A stretch of DNA of 64,000 bases from Apis mellifera (taxonomy: Eukaryota; Arthropoda; Insecta; Hymenoptera; Apidae): the NCBI RefSeq assembly GCF_003254395.2, contig NC_037649.1:4745032-4809031 (forward strand), read 5' to 3'. Each line of letters opens with the position of its first letter. The first letter of the stretch is position 1. Both the position numbers and the translations under genes were made by a program. Below are positions 38,541 to 50,880 of this stretch, one piece after another. The notes beneath the pieces are model-generated. The model saw only the letters and a program-made list of their open reading frames with translations. It searched no databases and had not been told where the DNA came from.

Positions 38541-41040
38541 GAATGGAGGAAAGAGAAAGAAATTGTCTTGTAAAATTATTTATTGAATTGAATTGCTCTT
38601 CTTTCTAATTTTGCATTAAAATGTTTAATTAATAATAATTTAAAATTGGACGCTTATCTCTTAATTAGCTTTCTGTTCATTGAAATATATTGTATCATTT
38701 TGAACAATTGTTCGAGTTATGATATACTAAAAATAAATATTACAAAATTTCCATTTCGTTTACTTTCTTCCTTCTCTTTCCACGATTCAGAGAAACAAAC
38801 ATACATACACTTATGACAATTCTCTAATCCTATGACAATTGTCCATTTATAAAAATTCCAAAACAATTTCGAACAAATATCCATATCTCGATCTCTCTCT
38901 TATATAGAAAATTACATGATTCTCATCACAAGGATTAAACTCTGCTCGAGAAGCGTCACAGCCATCGCTAATGAGTGTGTGAGAAAAGGAAAAGGAAGAG
39001 GAGAGTACCCCTGATGCGCTCGATCGTCGTTGAAACGAAACGGAACTAAATGAGTCGGAGAAAGAAAGGCGGAAACGAGCGGTGGAGTGTATCTGAAAGA
39101 AAGGAAGAGAGAGAGAGAGAGAAGAGAGATGGGAGAGAGGGACAGAGGGTAAACGTTGTTGCAGTTTGCCCGCGGGGGCACGAGGCAATTACAAAATTGC
39201 AAAAATTAACCATAAAACTTGGCCGGCATGGTGCGCGCTACCATAAAACTAGCCGGACGACCGGCCAATCGGCGCATATTTTTGGCGTTTACGACCAATC
39301 ACGTGGCCGCTGAGAACGCCGTGGATGCCCTTTCCCTCCCCTTCAGAGAGCTCTTCACCGCGCAAATATTCCTCGAGCGGGAAAGAAAATTGCACGGCCG
39401 ATTTCTGCAACGCCGATCGAAACAACGCTGTAAAACTGATAACTCCCTGCGCCAACCATCCCCCTTTGGTCCATTTTTTCCACCGATGATTCTTCGCCCT
39501 TTGTCCAAACCGTTTTGGGTAAAACATTCCAAGCGTGCTGAAACCACGTTCCCTCTTTTTTTTTCTTCTTTTTGGAATTTATATATTCTTTAGATTCTTT
39601 TTTTTTTTTTTTAAGAGTGTTAAGTTTTCTTCGTTTTAATTTTTTAAACGGGGATTTTGTGTGGCGAGAGAGGAAATACATTGATAACAATCTCGAGGAA
39701 ATTGAAAAGAGATGTATTTTTATATAGCATATTAATGAAGCTAATATAAAATTTAATAGTAAGATAAAAATGTTTTCTTAAATGGAATGAGAAAAGGTAG
39801 ATTTGCGTTTTTATATTTTCATTGCTTTTCGTTTCTTTAGATATATGTATTTTGCAAAGTATAGAATTTATTACGTGGAATAATTCAAAAGTTATCAAAA
39901 ATGGATATGTTACAATTTAATCTATAATATTTAAACAATTTATATTGTTTGTTAATTTAAATCTTATCTAATTTCTCGTAACATTCTTTGTTGTCGAAAC
40001 ACGGACAGTTGATACATATTTATAAAATTATAAACTGGTCCACATTTATTCGAGTTCAATTCGCAATAATTTCGTTTTAAAATGGCCCCGATAAGAAATC
40101 TGTGATACAGCCCCCTCTAAATTGGACCGGTTTGAATTGGCCAACCCCAATTGGATCAATTTTGAGGACGCGACTCGAATTACGCATAACGTCGCTTTAT
40201 GACGCTCGTAAAACTGTTTTCAAAAATGTCGCCTCCGCCTGTATCGATTTGCTTAACCATGTCCAATCCCAAGCAAAAAAAAAAAAAAAAAAAAAAGAAA
40301 AAAGAGTAAAAAGGAAAAACACTGTTAATAATAAAATAGTAAAATGGAATGATATTCAGAAATTATCCAATTATCATTTGCCCAATTATGACGATAAAAG
40401 TTTGCGTAAAACGTTGCTTGTTAATAATTTTATTATAATTGGGACGAAAGCAATAAAGGAACGTGGCAAAACTTTTTTTTTTATCCACGATTTCTAAAAT
40501 TGCCGTTTACAATCACATTTAAACTGTTATGAATTTGAATTTGACTAAGATTTTTTCTCACAATCCATTCAAGAATCATTTCACTGGTTTTTATAAATTT
40601 TTGTTCAATAATTTAGCTTTAATTCATTTTATTTATTTTCGAGGGATAAAAATTTTGAATCGATAAATTAAAAAAAGGTGAAATATAATAAATGATAATA
40701 TAATAAAAATAAATAAAGTACAAAAATATATTTAAAAATACCAACCTAAAATCAAAAAATCGAAACTTCGAATAAATAAAATAATCTCTAACAACTTTTA
40801 TTGTCTCTTTCTCAATGCTTGGAAGGAAAGATTATTTAAATTTTCAAACATAAGAAGTCATATTTCTTCCATTATCCAAAACACGATGCAAACACAATTT
40901 TAATTTCCTCATTCCACCCTACTCTACATCGATCAAAACCGTAACGAACTAGCAAAACCATCTCTAAATTTAACCCAGTTAGGGGTTACACTCATTTCAC
41001 AAACCTTCTAATACACACACATACACATACACACATACTA
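38541..41040. other. AT-rich noncoding stretch with one islet
   Basis: The islet at 38940-39560 contains a GA tract (39105-39140) and the paired element at 39209-39256. A poly-A run of 22 lies at 40275-40296. The remainder is AT-rich with no gene. Confidence 0.55.
39209..39256. promoter_or_regulatory. Duplicated ACCATAAAACT...GCCGG element
   Basis: ACCATAAAACT followed by (T)GGCCGG or AGCCGG occurs at 39209-39226 and 39240-39256, 31 bases apart (about three helical turns). The CCATAAA core resembles Abd-B/Caudal-type sites (TTTATGG on the reverse strand). Binding is not shown. Confidence 0.35.
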
Positions 41041-41640
41041 AATCACCGCGTTAGAACACACACATCCCTCAAAAGGGCGTAAACAGAATAGGACGAGGCT
41101 AATCGCGAGGCCCGTCGTCGTTTAAATTGATCGGCATCCTTTACACGTACGTTCCTTCCTTCCTTCCTCCCTCTCTCCTTCCCTCCCTCCCTCCTTTCCT
41201 TCGGGATAAAAGGAGAGATCGGGTTGGAGGAGGGGAGGAAAGAAAAAAAAAAGAAAAAGAGCATCCGTCCACGAATTGATCCGGCATTCCGTTTCGAACG
41301 CACAATACCGCGATACAATCGTGGCGAGCAGCTTTCCCTCTCCCCCCCGGCCCCTGCACACGGGCCACACACAATAAATTTATGCCACCATTCAGAGTGG
41401 AGCCCTGCTACTTTACTTACCCCGCCATTCTCCCCCTTCGCGCACGCGCGCGCAAACACGCGCGTCACAATAAGTCCGCGGCCTGTTTAATAGAATAATT
41501 AAGGGCCCTCGTGCGGCAGCTGATGCCCCGTTTCCGCGCGTGGACGTGCATTGTTGATATAGGGGGTGCGCGCATTCCCGCGGACAATGGGGGGAGAATC
41601 GAGCATTGATCCGATCAACATGCGAGAAAAAAAGGAAAAA
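41041..41640. other. GC-rich islet with CCTT/CCCT repeats and CG-alternating tract
   Basis: CCTT/CCCT repeats lie at 41152-41201. An alternating CG/CA run lies at 41439-41454, followed by 41456-41465. Minus-strand frames up to 141 codons cross the repeats and are not credible genes. Confidence 0.45.
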
Positions 41641-44600
41641 ATGGCAGGAAGAATCAGCGAGTTGAGTTAAGGTCAAATAATAAGTATAAAGAGTTGATAT
41701 TGTAATTTTTTGGGACAAACCTTTAGTTGGATCGATTCTTAGGGGAGGATATATATACAAAAGTTTAGGCTTGAGTTATGTTAAGTTGTAAGCAATTTAA
41801 GTTTGAAGTGAAGTTAGATGAAGTGAGATATGAGGCAGGGTATGGAGAGAGTTGGTGGGAGGGGGGAAGAGAGAGGGAGAGGATACATGCAATATTGTTT
41901 AAAATTTGTGTAATATTCGATACGAATTTATTTTCGCGAAGTCACACATCTATGTGACAATCTTGTCTCGCGTAATTGGCTGGGAAAATTAAATGAATAC
42001 CCATTATATTAAACTTGTTTGTTCCTCGACGAATTTACATAATAAAGTTCTATCTATGAAAAATAAAACGCAGAAATTAAAACGAGTTTTTTGTAAATAA
42101 TTGTTAACATTTTTATTCCGATTGAATATTAAGTAGGAGTATAAATATTTTGGTAAATAGAGAATTAATTATCTTTGGATAAAAAATACAAACGAAAACT
42201 TTTAAATTAAAGCCTGTCCATAATATCAAATTTAATATAAAGCCTTTTGAACGGATAGATTCGGGACGAAGGGGTCCCGAATAGTTAGGCTGTAAAACGT
42301 CCTCATCAGGGTGGGCACCGGTCCAAATGTTGGTTAAAAGTTTTCATGGTAAATACGAGGAATCGGGAACACGTTCGTTTGCATCCTTGACTTACTGGAC
42401 CGCGATAATACAATCTAAATACAGGGTATTAACCGTGTGTCGCTAGATTTATCGAATTGGCCTGTCGCAAACACTCGTCTTACGGCTACGCCTTAGAAAT
42501 ACCTGTCTTACATAAATCATGTTGCGGAAAAATACATTTTTCCTATTCTTATATTATACAAGATCCAAAAGTAACCGGAATTTGAATGGAATTTGAATGG
42601 AAACCGTGCAATCAAGATTATCGTAAATCACTCTATAACAATTTAATTTGATTTATTTATATACATATATATTGACCTTTCCTTTTCTCCAATCCTTCTG
42701 ATTGCAAATATATATTTGACAAAACTTATCACCTCTTTAGAAACAAGCATTAAGCATACGTAATAACTTGAACAGTTTTCAATTCCATTAAAGACAAAAT
42801 AAATATATACAACCTCTCCTGTGTCCTGTGTAATTTCATCCAAACTCTGAATCCTTCCTTTCCTGTACTGCAAACCTGCAAATAAGAGCAGAAATACATT
42901 CTCAATTGATTATACCCCCCTTCTTTGTCTCGTTCCTATCTATCATTTTTCCAAAATAATGAACAGAAGAATCATCCTCGACATACGTTCAATCGCTTCC
43001 TTCCTTTTTAAAAAAAAAAAAAATTCACTTTTAAGCAGTGACCCACTCAAAACTGTGGTAATACGGTTTAAATACATACGACGCGTGAAGGCGTTGATAT
43101 CGTGGCGGCGGTAAGGTGTAAAACCGCAGGATTCCAATGGAAACAGTTATTTGCGGTCACGAAGTGCTCCGTGACGTATCCCAACTCGCGCCTGCTTCGC
43201 TTGCTCGCCGACTGGCGCGCGTGCAAACTTGGCCGGTGTCACCCATACCTACTTACGGGATGCATTTATACTCGGACGTATACACGTTCAAAAGCAAGCA
43301 TTTATATACACACTCACGTATATTCAAACGCGTACACAGACACCGTAGACACGTCCAGAAGCATATCCAGGCACCGCGTAACCGATGGTAGCTGTACACA
43401 CCTTCCTTCCGTCCTTCCTTTCCCAGGAAGTGGAGTCAAGTGGACCCACCGCCACCGCCGGAAACTCCACTAATGACTAAACTTGCTAATTTCGACCAAT
43501 TAGGCTCCCACCTACCCCCTCCATTTCCCATTTCGTCCTCCTCCTCCTCTCTGTCGCTTTCACCCTTACACCTCCTCCTATCTCTTTCCTTCTCGCGTCT
43601 ATCTCTATCTCTATCTATCTCTCTTCGTCTCATCCCTGGCCAACTTGCAGCCTGTCTAATGCGCGCCGCATTTACCTTGACCGATAGACGCTCGCTCCTA
43701 ATTTCGCGGCACATTGCGCACTGCGGACTGGCTGCGGATTAAAATATTTTCTTATTAAATATCGCGGAGGTTCTTTGCTCACGAGAGCCTTTCTACTTCT
43801 GTTTCATTGCGTGGCACGCAACGATCCCGATCGTTGGCACTGATACGGTGCAGAGTTTTAAGTCAATCCTTTCTCGGCGAGCCTCTTAACGAGCTTGGGA
43901 ATATGCAACAGCTTTGGTATTCGAGTTTATTGAATTTTTTTTTTTTTGCTCTTTGAAGGGAAAATAGATACTTTGGATAAAAGTGATGAAAGCTTATCTT
44001 TTATTAGGTAGAAGGAATGAATCTGTATTGATTTTTTTATTTTATTGTTAAAGTGATTAGAAAGATTAGTGGATAAACAGATATTCGTAGAAGGTAATGG
44101 GATAATGGACCTTAAACGTTGATTTCAAATGAATTATAAACCTGTGCTTACGTGCGTATCCTGTACTTACAAATTGAAGTTTTACCTTTTTGCGACCGAT
44201 GTTTGTTTCCTTTGCAATTTGCTTCGCGTGATTGTAGGCAAGTTGTCGGCTAATCGATGCATACTAGCTACTTTTAGAAACGAACTCGAGGTCTAAATGT
44301 TGAGACTGCTTTCTTTCAGTAAAAATTAATAATTTATTCAACAGATTTATTGAAATATTTTCAAGTTTTGTTTCACATAAAACGTTGTGAATATGTAAAA
44401 TATCAGAGGTTGAATATTATATTTATAATATAATAATTTGAAAAAAATATAAAGAATGAATAATTCAATAAATATACATAAATAAACAAGCGTATGAATA
44501 TTTTCTGACTAGTTAATAGTCAAGTGGCGCTAGTATCGATCTATATAACATATATATACACTAATTTTATTTTTTCTTGCCTTTCTTTTAAACGAACATT

Positions 44601-45600
44601 TTAAATTATGAAATATCTCAATCATTGTAAATTAAATATGTAATAACTATAATAAATATCAATACTCAAATATTCTCAAGCAAAATTACGTATAAAACAC
44701 GAAAACTTTGAGAATTAATTCTATCCTCTTAATGAAATTTTTCCCGTCCGAAAAAATAAATTATTACACGCACACACCGATCTATTAACGCTTCACTATA
44801 CTCACGCAAACTTTTATCAAAATCAGAGATGAATTTTTTTCGTGAGATAATTTACTTTCAATTTAATTTCCTAATCTCCTCGTCTTTTCAAATTTTCCAA
44901 GGAACCAAGACCAAGGGTAAAAAGGGTAAGAAAAATTTCGAGAAATCGTGGCAAGATGAGCGAAAATCATTCTGCTCCCTCTCTCTCTCTCTCTCGTTCG
45001 CAAATTATTCGGCAATTGAACATGGCCGGCTAAGTAGTCGAGCGATATTGAGTGTTGTGGTCGGTTTGAAGTTCGCATGGTGTGGAGTAACAAGCTGCCA
45101 CCGTTGGATATTTATGGGGGCCGTCAGGGGTCGAAGCCTGTATCGTCCAATACGGTGCGCGAGGGTCCGCATGGAGCTCTCTCGCAGCTGTGCCAAGCGC
45201 AAATAACAGTTTTACACTTTATCCTTAACCGTGCACGCTTCCTTCGGCGAATTCGCGACCATTTTGCCTCTCTTTTTTCTTTCTTTCTCTCTTTCTCTCT
45301 TCTCCTTTTTTTTTTCTTCTTTGTTTTCTTCTTCCACCCTCCACCGAGTCGGCGCGTATTTTCTCCCCCGTCGAAAATCAATTTTCTTCGGTCGTCGCGT
45401 AAGCAAATTCTGGACACGTTGAACGCACTTACCGTTGATTTACGCGTAATGGCCAGCCGGTTGACGATCTCTGGTGACGAATCGGAAAAATCTAGAATCT
45501 CGTTCCGTGTTCGCGCCCGATACTATGCTTTCACCGATTTCACGCTTATAATATAATAAACGTCGCGGAAAATGAGATTGAAGAGGTACAATTAAAGCGA
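41641..45600. other. Noncoding stretch with islets
   Basis: Islets at about 42240-42480 (with a 9-bp-stem hairpin at 42259-42282), 43060-43740 (CT-rich at 43540-43625) and 44930-45550. Open frames up to 159 codons in the last islet cross a CT/T-rich tract (45270-45330). No splice-bounded coding sequence. Confidence 0.5.
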
Positions 45601-45603
45601 AAT

Positions 45604-46290
45604 GCCTCGTGTTATTTGTTACATTAGCAGCATTTTCGGAGGGTCCGAGAATCTGGTTGATTTATGATCGTGTCATTTGCTCCATCTTCGTTCCACGGAT
45701 CAAGGGTTAAACGAAAACTCTGGAACGACTGGAATAATATTATATATATGTATACTTTTGTAACAGAAATATAATTGATGTTAAATTGATATTTAATAGA
45801 AATGAAAGGGATAAGGAGAGATCTTATTCCATACTTTACTTTCGCAGAATTTTGTCACGGAAATAAATCATCGAAATAAATCGAGAAATAATAATCGAAA
45901 CACCAAGAGGCCTCGTATCATCTCCTATAATTCATAAGAAGTGTTCAAGGATTACAAATCTGATGATTCATGATCGTGTACTCGTTATTTCCCGGATCAA
46001 GGGTTAAATTAAAATCCTCAGGAATATGATCGAATATAATCGGCTGAAGATATTTAAGAAAAATCTTAAGAAGAAAACATTGAAAAAGATTCCAAAAACT
46101 TTCAATTAATTAGAAATAAAATAATCATCTGGAATATCTTACCATTATCTCCCAATTCCTCCAACAACTGAAATAAATCACATATTACATAAATTTATAT
46201 CCAGAATACCGAATTTGGCGAATCCTTCATATTCCTCTTCCAATCTTTTTTCTGGTCAAAGGTTAACGGAATGAGGAATCTCAGAGAACC
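45604..46290. repeat. Diverged tandem duplication, about 260-300 bp period
   Basis: CGGATCAAGGGTTAAA-type blocks lie at 45696 and 45993, preceded in each by ATGATCGTGT (45664 and 45970) and earlier by GCCTCGT (about 45604 and 45911). A weaker third copy (TGGTCAAAGGTTAACGGA) starts near 46253. Confidence 0.55.
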
Positions 46291-46300
46291 GAAAATATTC

Positions 46301-46869
46301 AAGGAAAGTCTTTAAAACGGTAAACGGAAAGGGTGAAAAGGCGAGGGGTGATAAGGCCCTCCTTCTCTCCAAAGACGAAGGTCGCGGGTGATCGTATTAA
46401 GGGGCCAGCAACGAGCGGGTGGAGGGAAACGGCGGTGGGCCGGGGACGGCGTTAATGCGCCAGAGATTTATGTCGTAACGGACAGGATGAAATTCCATCG
46501 CGGTAGGTACGCGTACATAAGTGGCGCTGGTGTACAGGGTGATGCCGGCGGAGGCGCGAGAATTATGGTGGCCCGTACTGATATTCACCATAAACCCCGC
46601 CCGTGTCGTCCCCATCGGCCGGCTGGCCATACTTAATTAAATACGTATTAAGGGGCTGAGTGTGTTCCAATGTACGCCCGTATCGTGGGATAATATATGT
46701 TCACCTGTGAACGCGCGAGGGAGGGGTGGGGGAGGGCACCGGGGTGAATCGCTTTGGAATGATCATCTTTTTTCTCGGCTCGACTTGCTTTTCGGGATAC
46801 GAAGGATCGAAACATGGATGTAAACGACTCTCCGGATTAAATATATCCGTATAATTTGTAAAAGTTTTC
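46301..46869. other. GC/CpG-rich islet
   Basis: Unique CpG-rich sequence (46330-46800) with a CTTAATTAAATACGTATTAAG segment at about 46634. Frames of about 80 codons are open on both strands; no splice sites. Candidate regulatory islet. Confidence 0.4.
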
Positions 46870-48060
46870 TTGCGATTTAAAGTAAATTGATCTAAAAATT
46901 GTGATTCTAATCAATGTAGAGCAATCTCTTTTATGGCAGGAATTCTTTTCTACAATTGTGTCAATATATTTCAATTATCTAATTTTGCAATCTTATAGAG
47001 TTATAGTTTGATAGGAAATCTTTTCTACAATTGTTTCAAATATATTTCAATTATCTCATTTAAAATTGTGATTCTGATCAATATGTAGAGCAATTTCTTC
47101 TCTGGCAGTAAATCTTTTCTACAATTGTTTCAAATATTTCAGTTATCTCATCTAATTTTGCAATTGACCTAAAAATTGTGATTCTAATCAATGTACATAG
47201 AGCAATCTCTTCTCTGGCAGGAATTCTTTTCTACAATTGTTTTAAATATATTTCATTATTTCATTTTGCAATATTATGGAGTTATAGTTTGGCAGGAAAT
47301 CTTTTCAATTGTTTCAAATATTTCAATTATCTCATCTAATTTTGCAATATTATGGAGTTATAGTTTAACAGGAATTTGTTTCTACAATTGTTTCAAATAT
47401 ATTTCAATTATCTCATCTAATTTTGCAATTGATCTAAAAATTGTGATTCTAATCAATATAGAACAAGCTCTTCTCTGACAGGAATTCTTTTCTACAATTG
47501 TTTCAAATATATTTCAATTATCTCATCTAATTTTGCAATATTAAAGAGTTATAGTTTGGCAGGAAATCTTTTCTACAATTGTTTCAAATATATTTCAATT
47601 ATATCATTTAATTTTGCAATATTATGAAGTTATATATATATTTGACAGGAATTTTTTTCTATTTTAATATTTAAATTGTTTCAAATATATTTCAATTATC
47701 TCATCTAATTTTGCAATTGATCTAAAAATTGTGATTCTAATCAATGTAGAGCAATCTCTTCTCTGGCAGGAATTCTTCTCAATTGTTTCAAATATTTCAA
47801 TTATCTAATTTTGCAATATTATGGAATTATAGTTTAAAGAAAAAAATTAAAAGGACATTGAAAGTTAAGAAAGAAAGCAGGGGTTAAATAATATCCAAAT
47901 TGTACTTGCAAGGGTTTTCTTGTAAGAAAATTTAAATTGATCTAAAAATTATGATTCTGAACTAATATACAATTGAGCAATCTCTTCTTTGTAATATCAT
48001 GGAGTTATAATTTAGGGAAAAAGATTAAAAGGACACTGAAACTTGTATATATTACAAATG
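46870..48060. repeat. Composite minisatellite: one core with two alternating linkers
   Basis: A core of about 45-60 bp (TACAATTGTTTCAAATAT, then TTTCAATTATCTCATCTAAT and TTTTGCAAT) recurs about 11 times. Successive cores are joined either by linker A (about 19 bp, ATTATGGAGTTATAGTTTG) or by linker B (about 48 bp, containing CTAAAAATTGTGATTCTAAT and GCAATCTCTTCTCTGGCAGG). Linker B begins near 46889, 47063, 47166, 47434, 47717 and 47938. By eye the linker order is B-A-B-B-A-A-B-A-A-B-A-B-A. Confidence 0.85.
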
Positions 48061-48204
48061 ATTAAACAAGCAATTTTAATCACAGAAGAATGAAATTATA
48101 CTTTTCCTTATTATGAATAACTCCAATTAACTGTAACATTTGATACATTGATACGGTGTATTTTATTGTTCAGAGAACAATAATCCCCCAACAGTTGTTT
48201 TCAG

Positions 48205-48272
48205 TTCAGTTTGATATACCGAGCACAACAAAATACCCGGTTAAACGGTTCGGGGGAATGTCCATAATGATG
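48205..48272 (+). other. Very weak candidate micro-exon
   Basis: TTGTTTTCAG ends at 48204 and a donor-like ATG|GTAAGG follows 68 bases later. One frame through the segment is open on both sides. It sits at the left edge of a GC-richer islet. Splice-site pairs of this quality arise by chance in 64 kb, so the call is tentative. Confidence 0.1.
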
Positions 48273-49293
48273 GTAAGGAATCAGTTCTTCCTGGTGCAGG
48301 CTGGTGCCCATTTCGCAACAAGCCAACGGGCCAACGTCCAGAGGCATTCCTGAGCAACTGGCCGACGACAATAAAATAAAACATTACTATCTCGGAAATA
48401 GCGCCTTCGCCTTGGACCCGCGTTCTCACCCGCGCGAGAAGATTTGCTTTCTGTAATAAACGTTCCTCCTCGAACGGGTCGCGAGCGCCCCCTCGGCCCT
48501 TTCGTGGAACGGGGCATCGCCGCGCCCCGCCATTTTAGAATATAATCTTCGCCGCGATTTGTCTTCTCCGAGAAACGCGCTTTGACACAGGAACTATTGT
48601 TCAATGTAACTTGCAGAACTCGGTTTTCGAACGTGCGGTTTGAGAAAGATGGTCCAAATATTCGGTATATTTGTTCCAAGATGGCGCATAGGTTAATTGT
48701 AATTCTTCCTAATATATAGGGATTTATTTTTTCATCCACAAAAGATTCAATTGCTCGATCTTTAATCCAAATTTTTACATTAGATACTCTTTTTTAAACA
48801 AGTTATTATTACTTGCCTGTAATTTTTCTCTTCTCTTGATTCTGAACTGATTTATTATTCGTGTAATTTATCTTAAGAAAAAATTAAAAGATCAATTAAA
48901 TATCTCTTATTTAAATCCTGTATCATTTCCATTTATATTCTCGATAAATTTCTCGAAGGAGAATCAAAAAAATCGAAAGAGGCGAAGAAAAATTCGAGGC
49001 AAACAAAAGGGGGCGTCGTGGCATGGGCCACGAGAGAGGAATCGGTCGAAAGAACGGATATAATGATAAGTTGGGCCCGGGTTGATGATGAGCATCGAGG
49101 GACAGCGCTCGAAGACATTGAAAATAATCTAATTATTAGCGGGGGACGATTATAGTAATTAGATGCAGCGTTCGTTTGGGCCAAGTCGGTCCCCTACCTA
49201 TTACAGGTATACTTCTTCTTCCTATGAGAGCGGTCAAATGAAAAGGTGTACACTCTTATGGGCCTCCTTTTCGAGGAACCCTCGAGACGCAAT

Positions 49294-49335
49294 TGTGTGC
49301 GCATGCGCGTGTGCGTGTGTGTGTGTGTGCGTGCG
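49294..49335. repeat. 42-bp alternating purine-pyrimidine (TG/CG) tract
   Basis: Every position alternates pyrimidine and purine, with CG and TG steps and a single CA/TG turn in the middle. This is the classical sequence type able to adopt Z-DNA under negative supercoiling. Confidence 0.85.
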
Positions 49336-50110
49336 GACAACGTGGAACGAAAGGAGGGAGGAAGAAAGGGAGAATGTCGAAAAAGAAAGAGAAAGAGGGG
49401 GGTCCACGTTCCCGGCATGCAATTATGTAGGAATCCTGACTGTGGAAGAAAGCTTCCTCGATCGCTTGGCTATGCATTGAATGCAACAACTTTGAAATGA
49501 TCGTTGACTTCAAGGTGGACGCTCGTTGTTTCATTACGATTCCACGGCTTTGTCGTCCCCGCGGATAATTTTCTTGCGCCGATGTACCTTGATTTAAATC
49601 CTCCCTTCTGGGAAATGGGACCTGGATCGTAACACACTTATTCTCTTTGTCTCTTTCTTAATGATTTTCCTTCATTTTTATTTTTTCTTCTTCCTCTTGC
49701 CAATATTGATGGAAGCAAGATATACATCTTGAGATTTCAGGAAACTGTGTTAGCAGTATTTCGGCTAATTATATATTTCAAATTATATAATAAATTAATT
49801 AACTTTTGGAATTCTTTTTTTTTTAGAATAATTTTAAGAAAGAAACCAAATTTGTATACGTATATGTGTATCGGTATCTCTGAAGAGATTAAGTTTACGT
49901 TAGATAAAGTAAAATAGAAGTTACAATCCTCGAAGCAAAAATCTTTTTAAGCATTCCTCGTTCTCTTAAAAAAAAAGGAAACTTAACAAATTTCAATTCC
50001 TCGCAAGATATTCAACACCCTCCTCAACCCTTATGATCGTCGTCAAACTCCCTATCAACTTACTTAAAAGCCTTATCCCTCCCCCATCTCATTTGTCACA
50101 AGTACATCTT

Positions 50111-50880
50111 CTTACCACGCTTTGTTCAGCGGTTCAGGAAAAACCCTCCCCCTGGAAAGAGGGGAAGGGGAGGCATTCGCATTTTTCCAGGGATCTAATG
50201 GAGGCATAATAATCGTGGAGGCGCGCGGATCGCCGGCGACCCACCCCCGCGCGCTCTCCTCCCTCCTCGAGAGTAGCGGGGATTCTTTCTCGTCGTCCAC
50301 TACAAGCATCGGAACGGCGTCGTTATTGTATGGAACGAGGCGTCCTCGTTATCGTCGCTTATCGCTAATAAGATCGCTGGACCGCTCGTTATCGTCGTCG
50401 TCGCACTCGCCCTGTCCTCATTTTCGTACGATTGCGATCGTTAATTATCCCTATCGCAGCTGATCGTCCCCTCTCTCTCTCTCCACTGGGCTCTCCCCCC
50501 TCTCTCTCTCTCTCTCTCTGCCTTCGCCACTCGTCCGAAACGTTCGCCTCGCGTTGGTCTACCATCATCCACCTTCTCCCTCGTCGACGCTGTCGCCGTT
50601 GTTGTCGTCGTTCTCCTCGTCATTATCATTCCGGTAATTACCGGTGTATTCCCTCGTTATCATCTTGTTATCGGTTGTGCTGCTTCCGCGGCCGATCGAA
50701 TTTCGAGGGCCTCCTCTCTCTCTCCTCGGGTCAGCAGTCGGTAAACAGAACTGCTGCGTCTCGCGATATTCGTCGAAACTTGGATAAGCTTTCGCGAGTA
50801 AAGCTTTCGCGTTCCAATCCTTTTTCTTCTTTTTTTTTTTCCTCAGTTGGAGCGTTTTTCATAGAGTTGGGATGATATTT
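50111..50880. other. GC/CpG-rich islet with CT tracts and homeodomain palindrome
   Basis: (CT)n tracts at 50470-50519 (GAGA on the reverse strand), TCGTCG-type repeats near 50385-50402 and 50585-50615, and the palindrome CCGGTAATTACCGG at 50631-50644. Frames up to 147 codons are Arg/Ser-rich by composition and not accepted. Confidence 0.45.
50631..50644. promoter_or_regulatory. 14-bp perfect palindrome with TAATTA core
   Basis: CCGGTAATTACCGG is fully self-complementary. TAATTA is the classical homeodomain core, here flanked symmetrically by CCGG, so a paired-class homeodomain dimer is conceivable. Confidence 0.4.

Larger units (their letters stand above)
48061..50110. other. Noncoding stretch with two islets
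   Basis: Islets at about 48230-48560 and 49000-49620. The second carries the alternating purine-pyrimidine tract at 49294-49335 next to a purine-rich block (49345-49400). AT-rich elsewhere; no gene supported. Confidence 0.5.

Noticed and set aside
41413..41421. Minus-strand donor consensus (GGGGTAAGTAAAG read on the reverse strand)
   Set aside because: No acceptor or credible upstream exon on the minus strand beyond a CpG-rich islet; isolated donors are expected by chance.
45077..45556. 159-codon frame, + strand
   Set aside because: The central third is a CT/T-rich repeat; frames are open on both strands; no splice-bounded structure.
46870..48060. CRISPR-like array
   Set aside because: The repeated units are long, AT-rich and irregular, the intervals are themselves repeated, and the window is eukaryotic.
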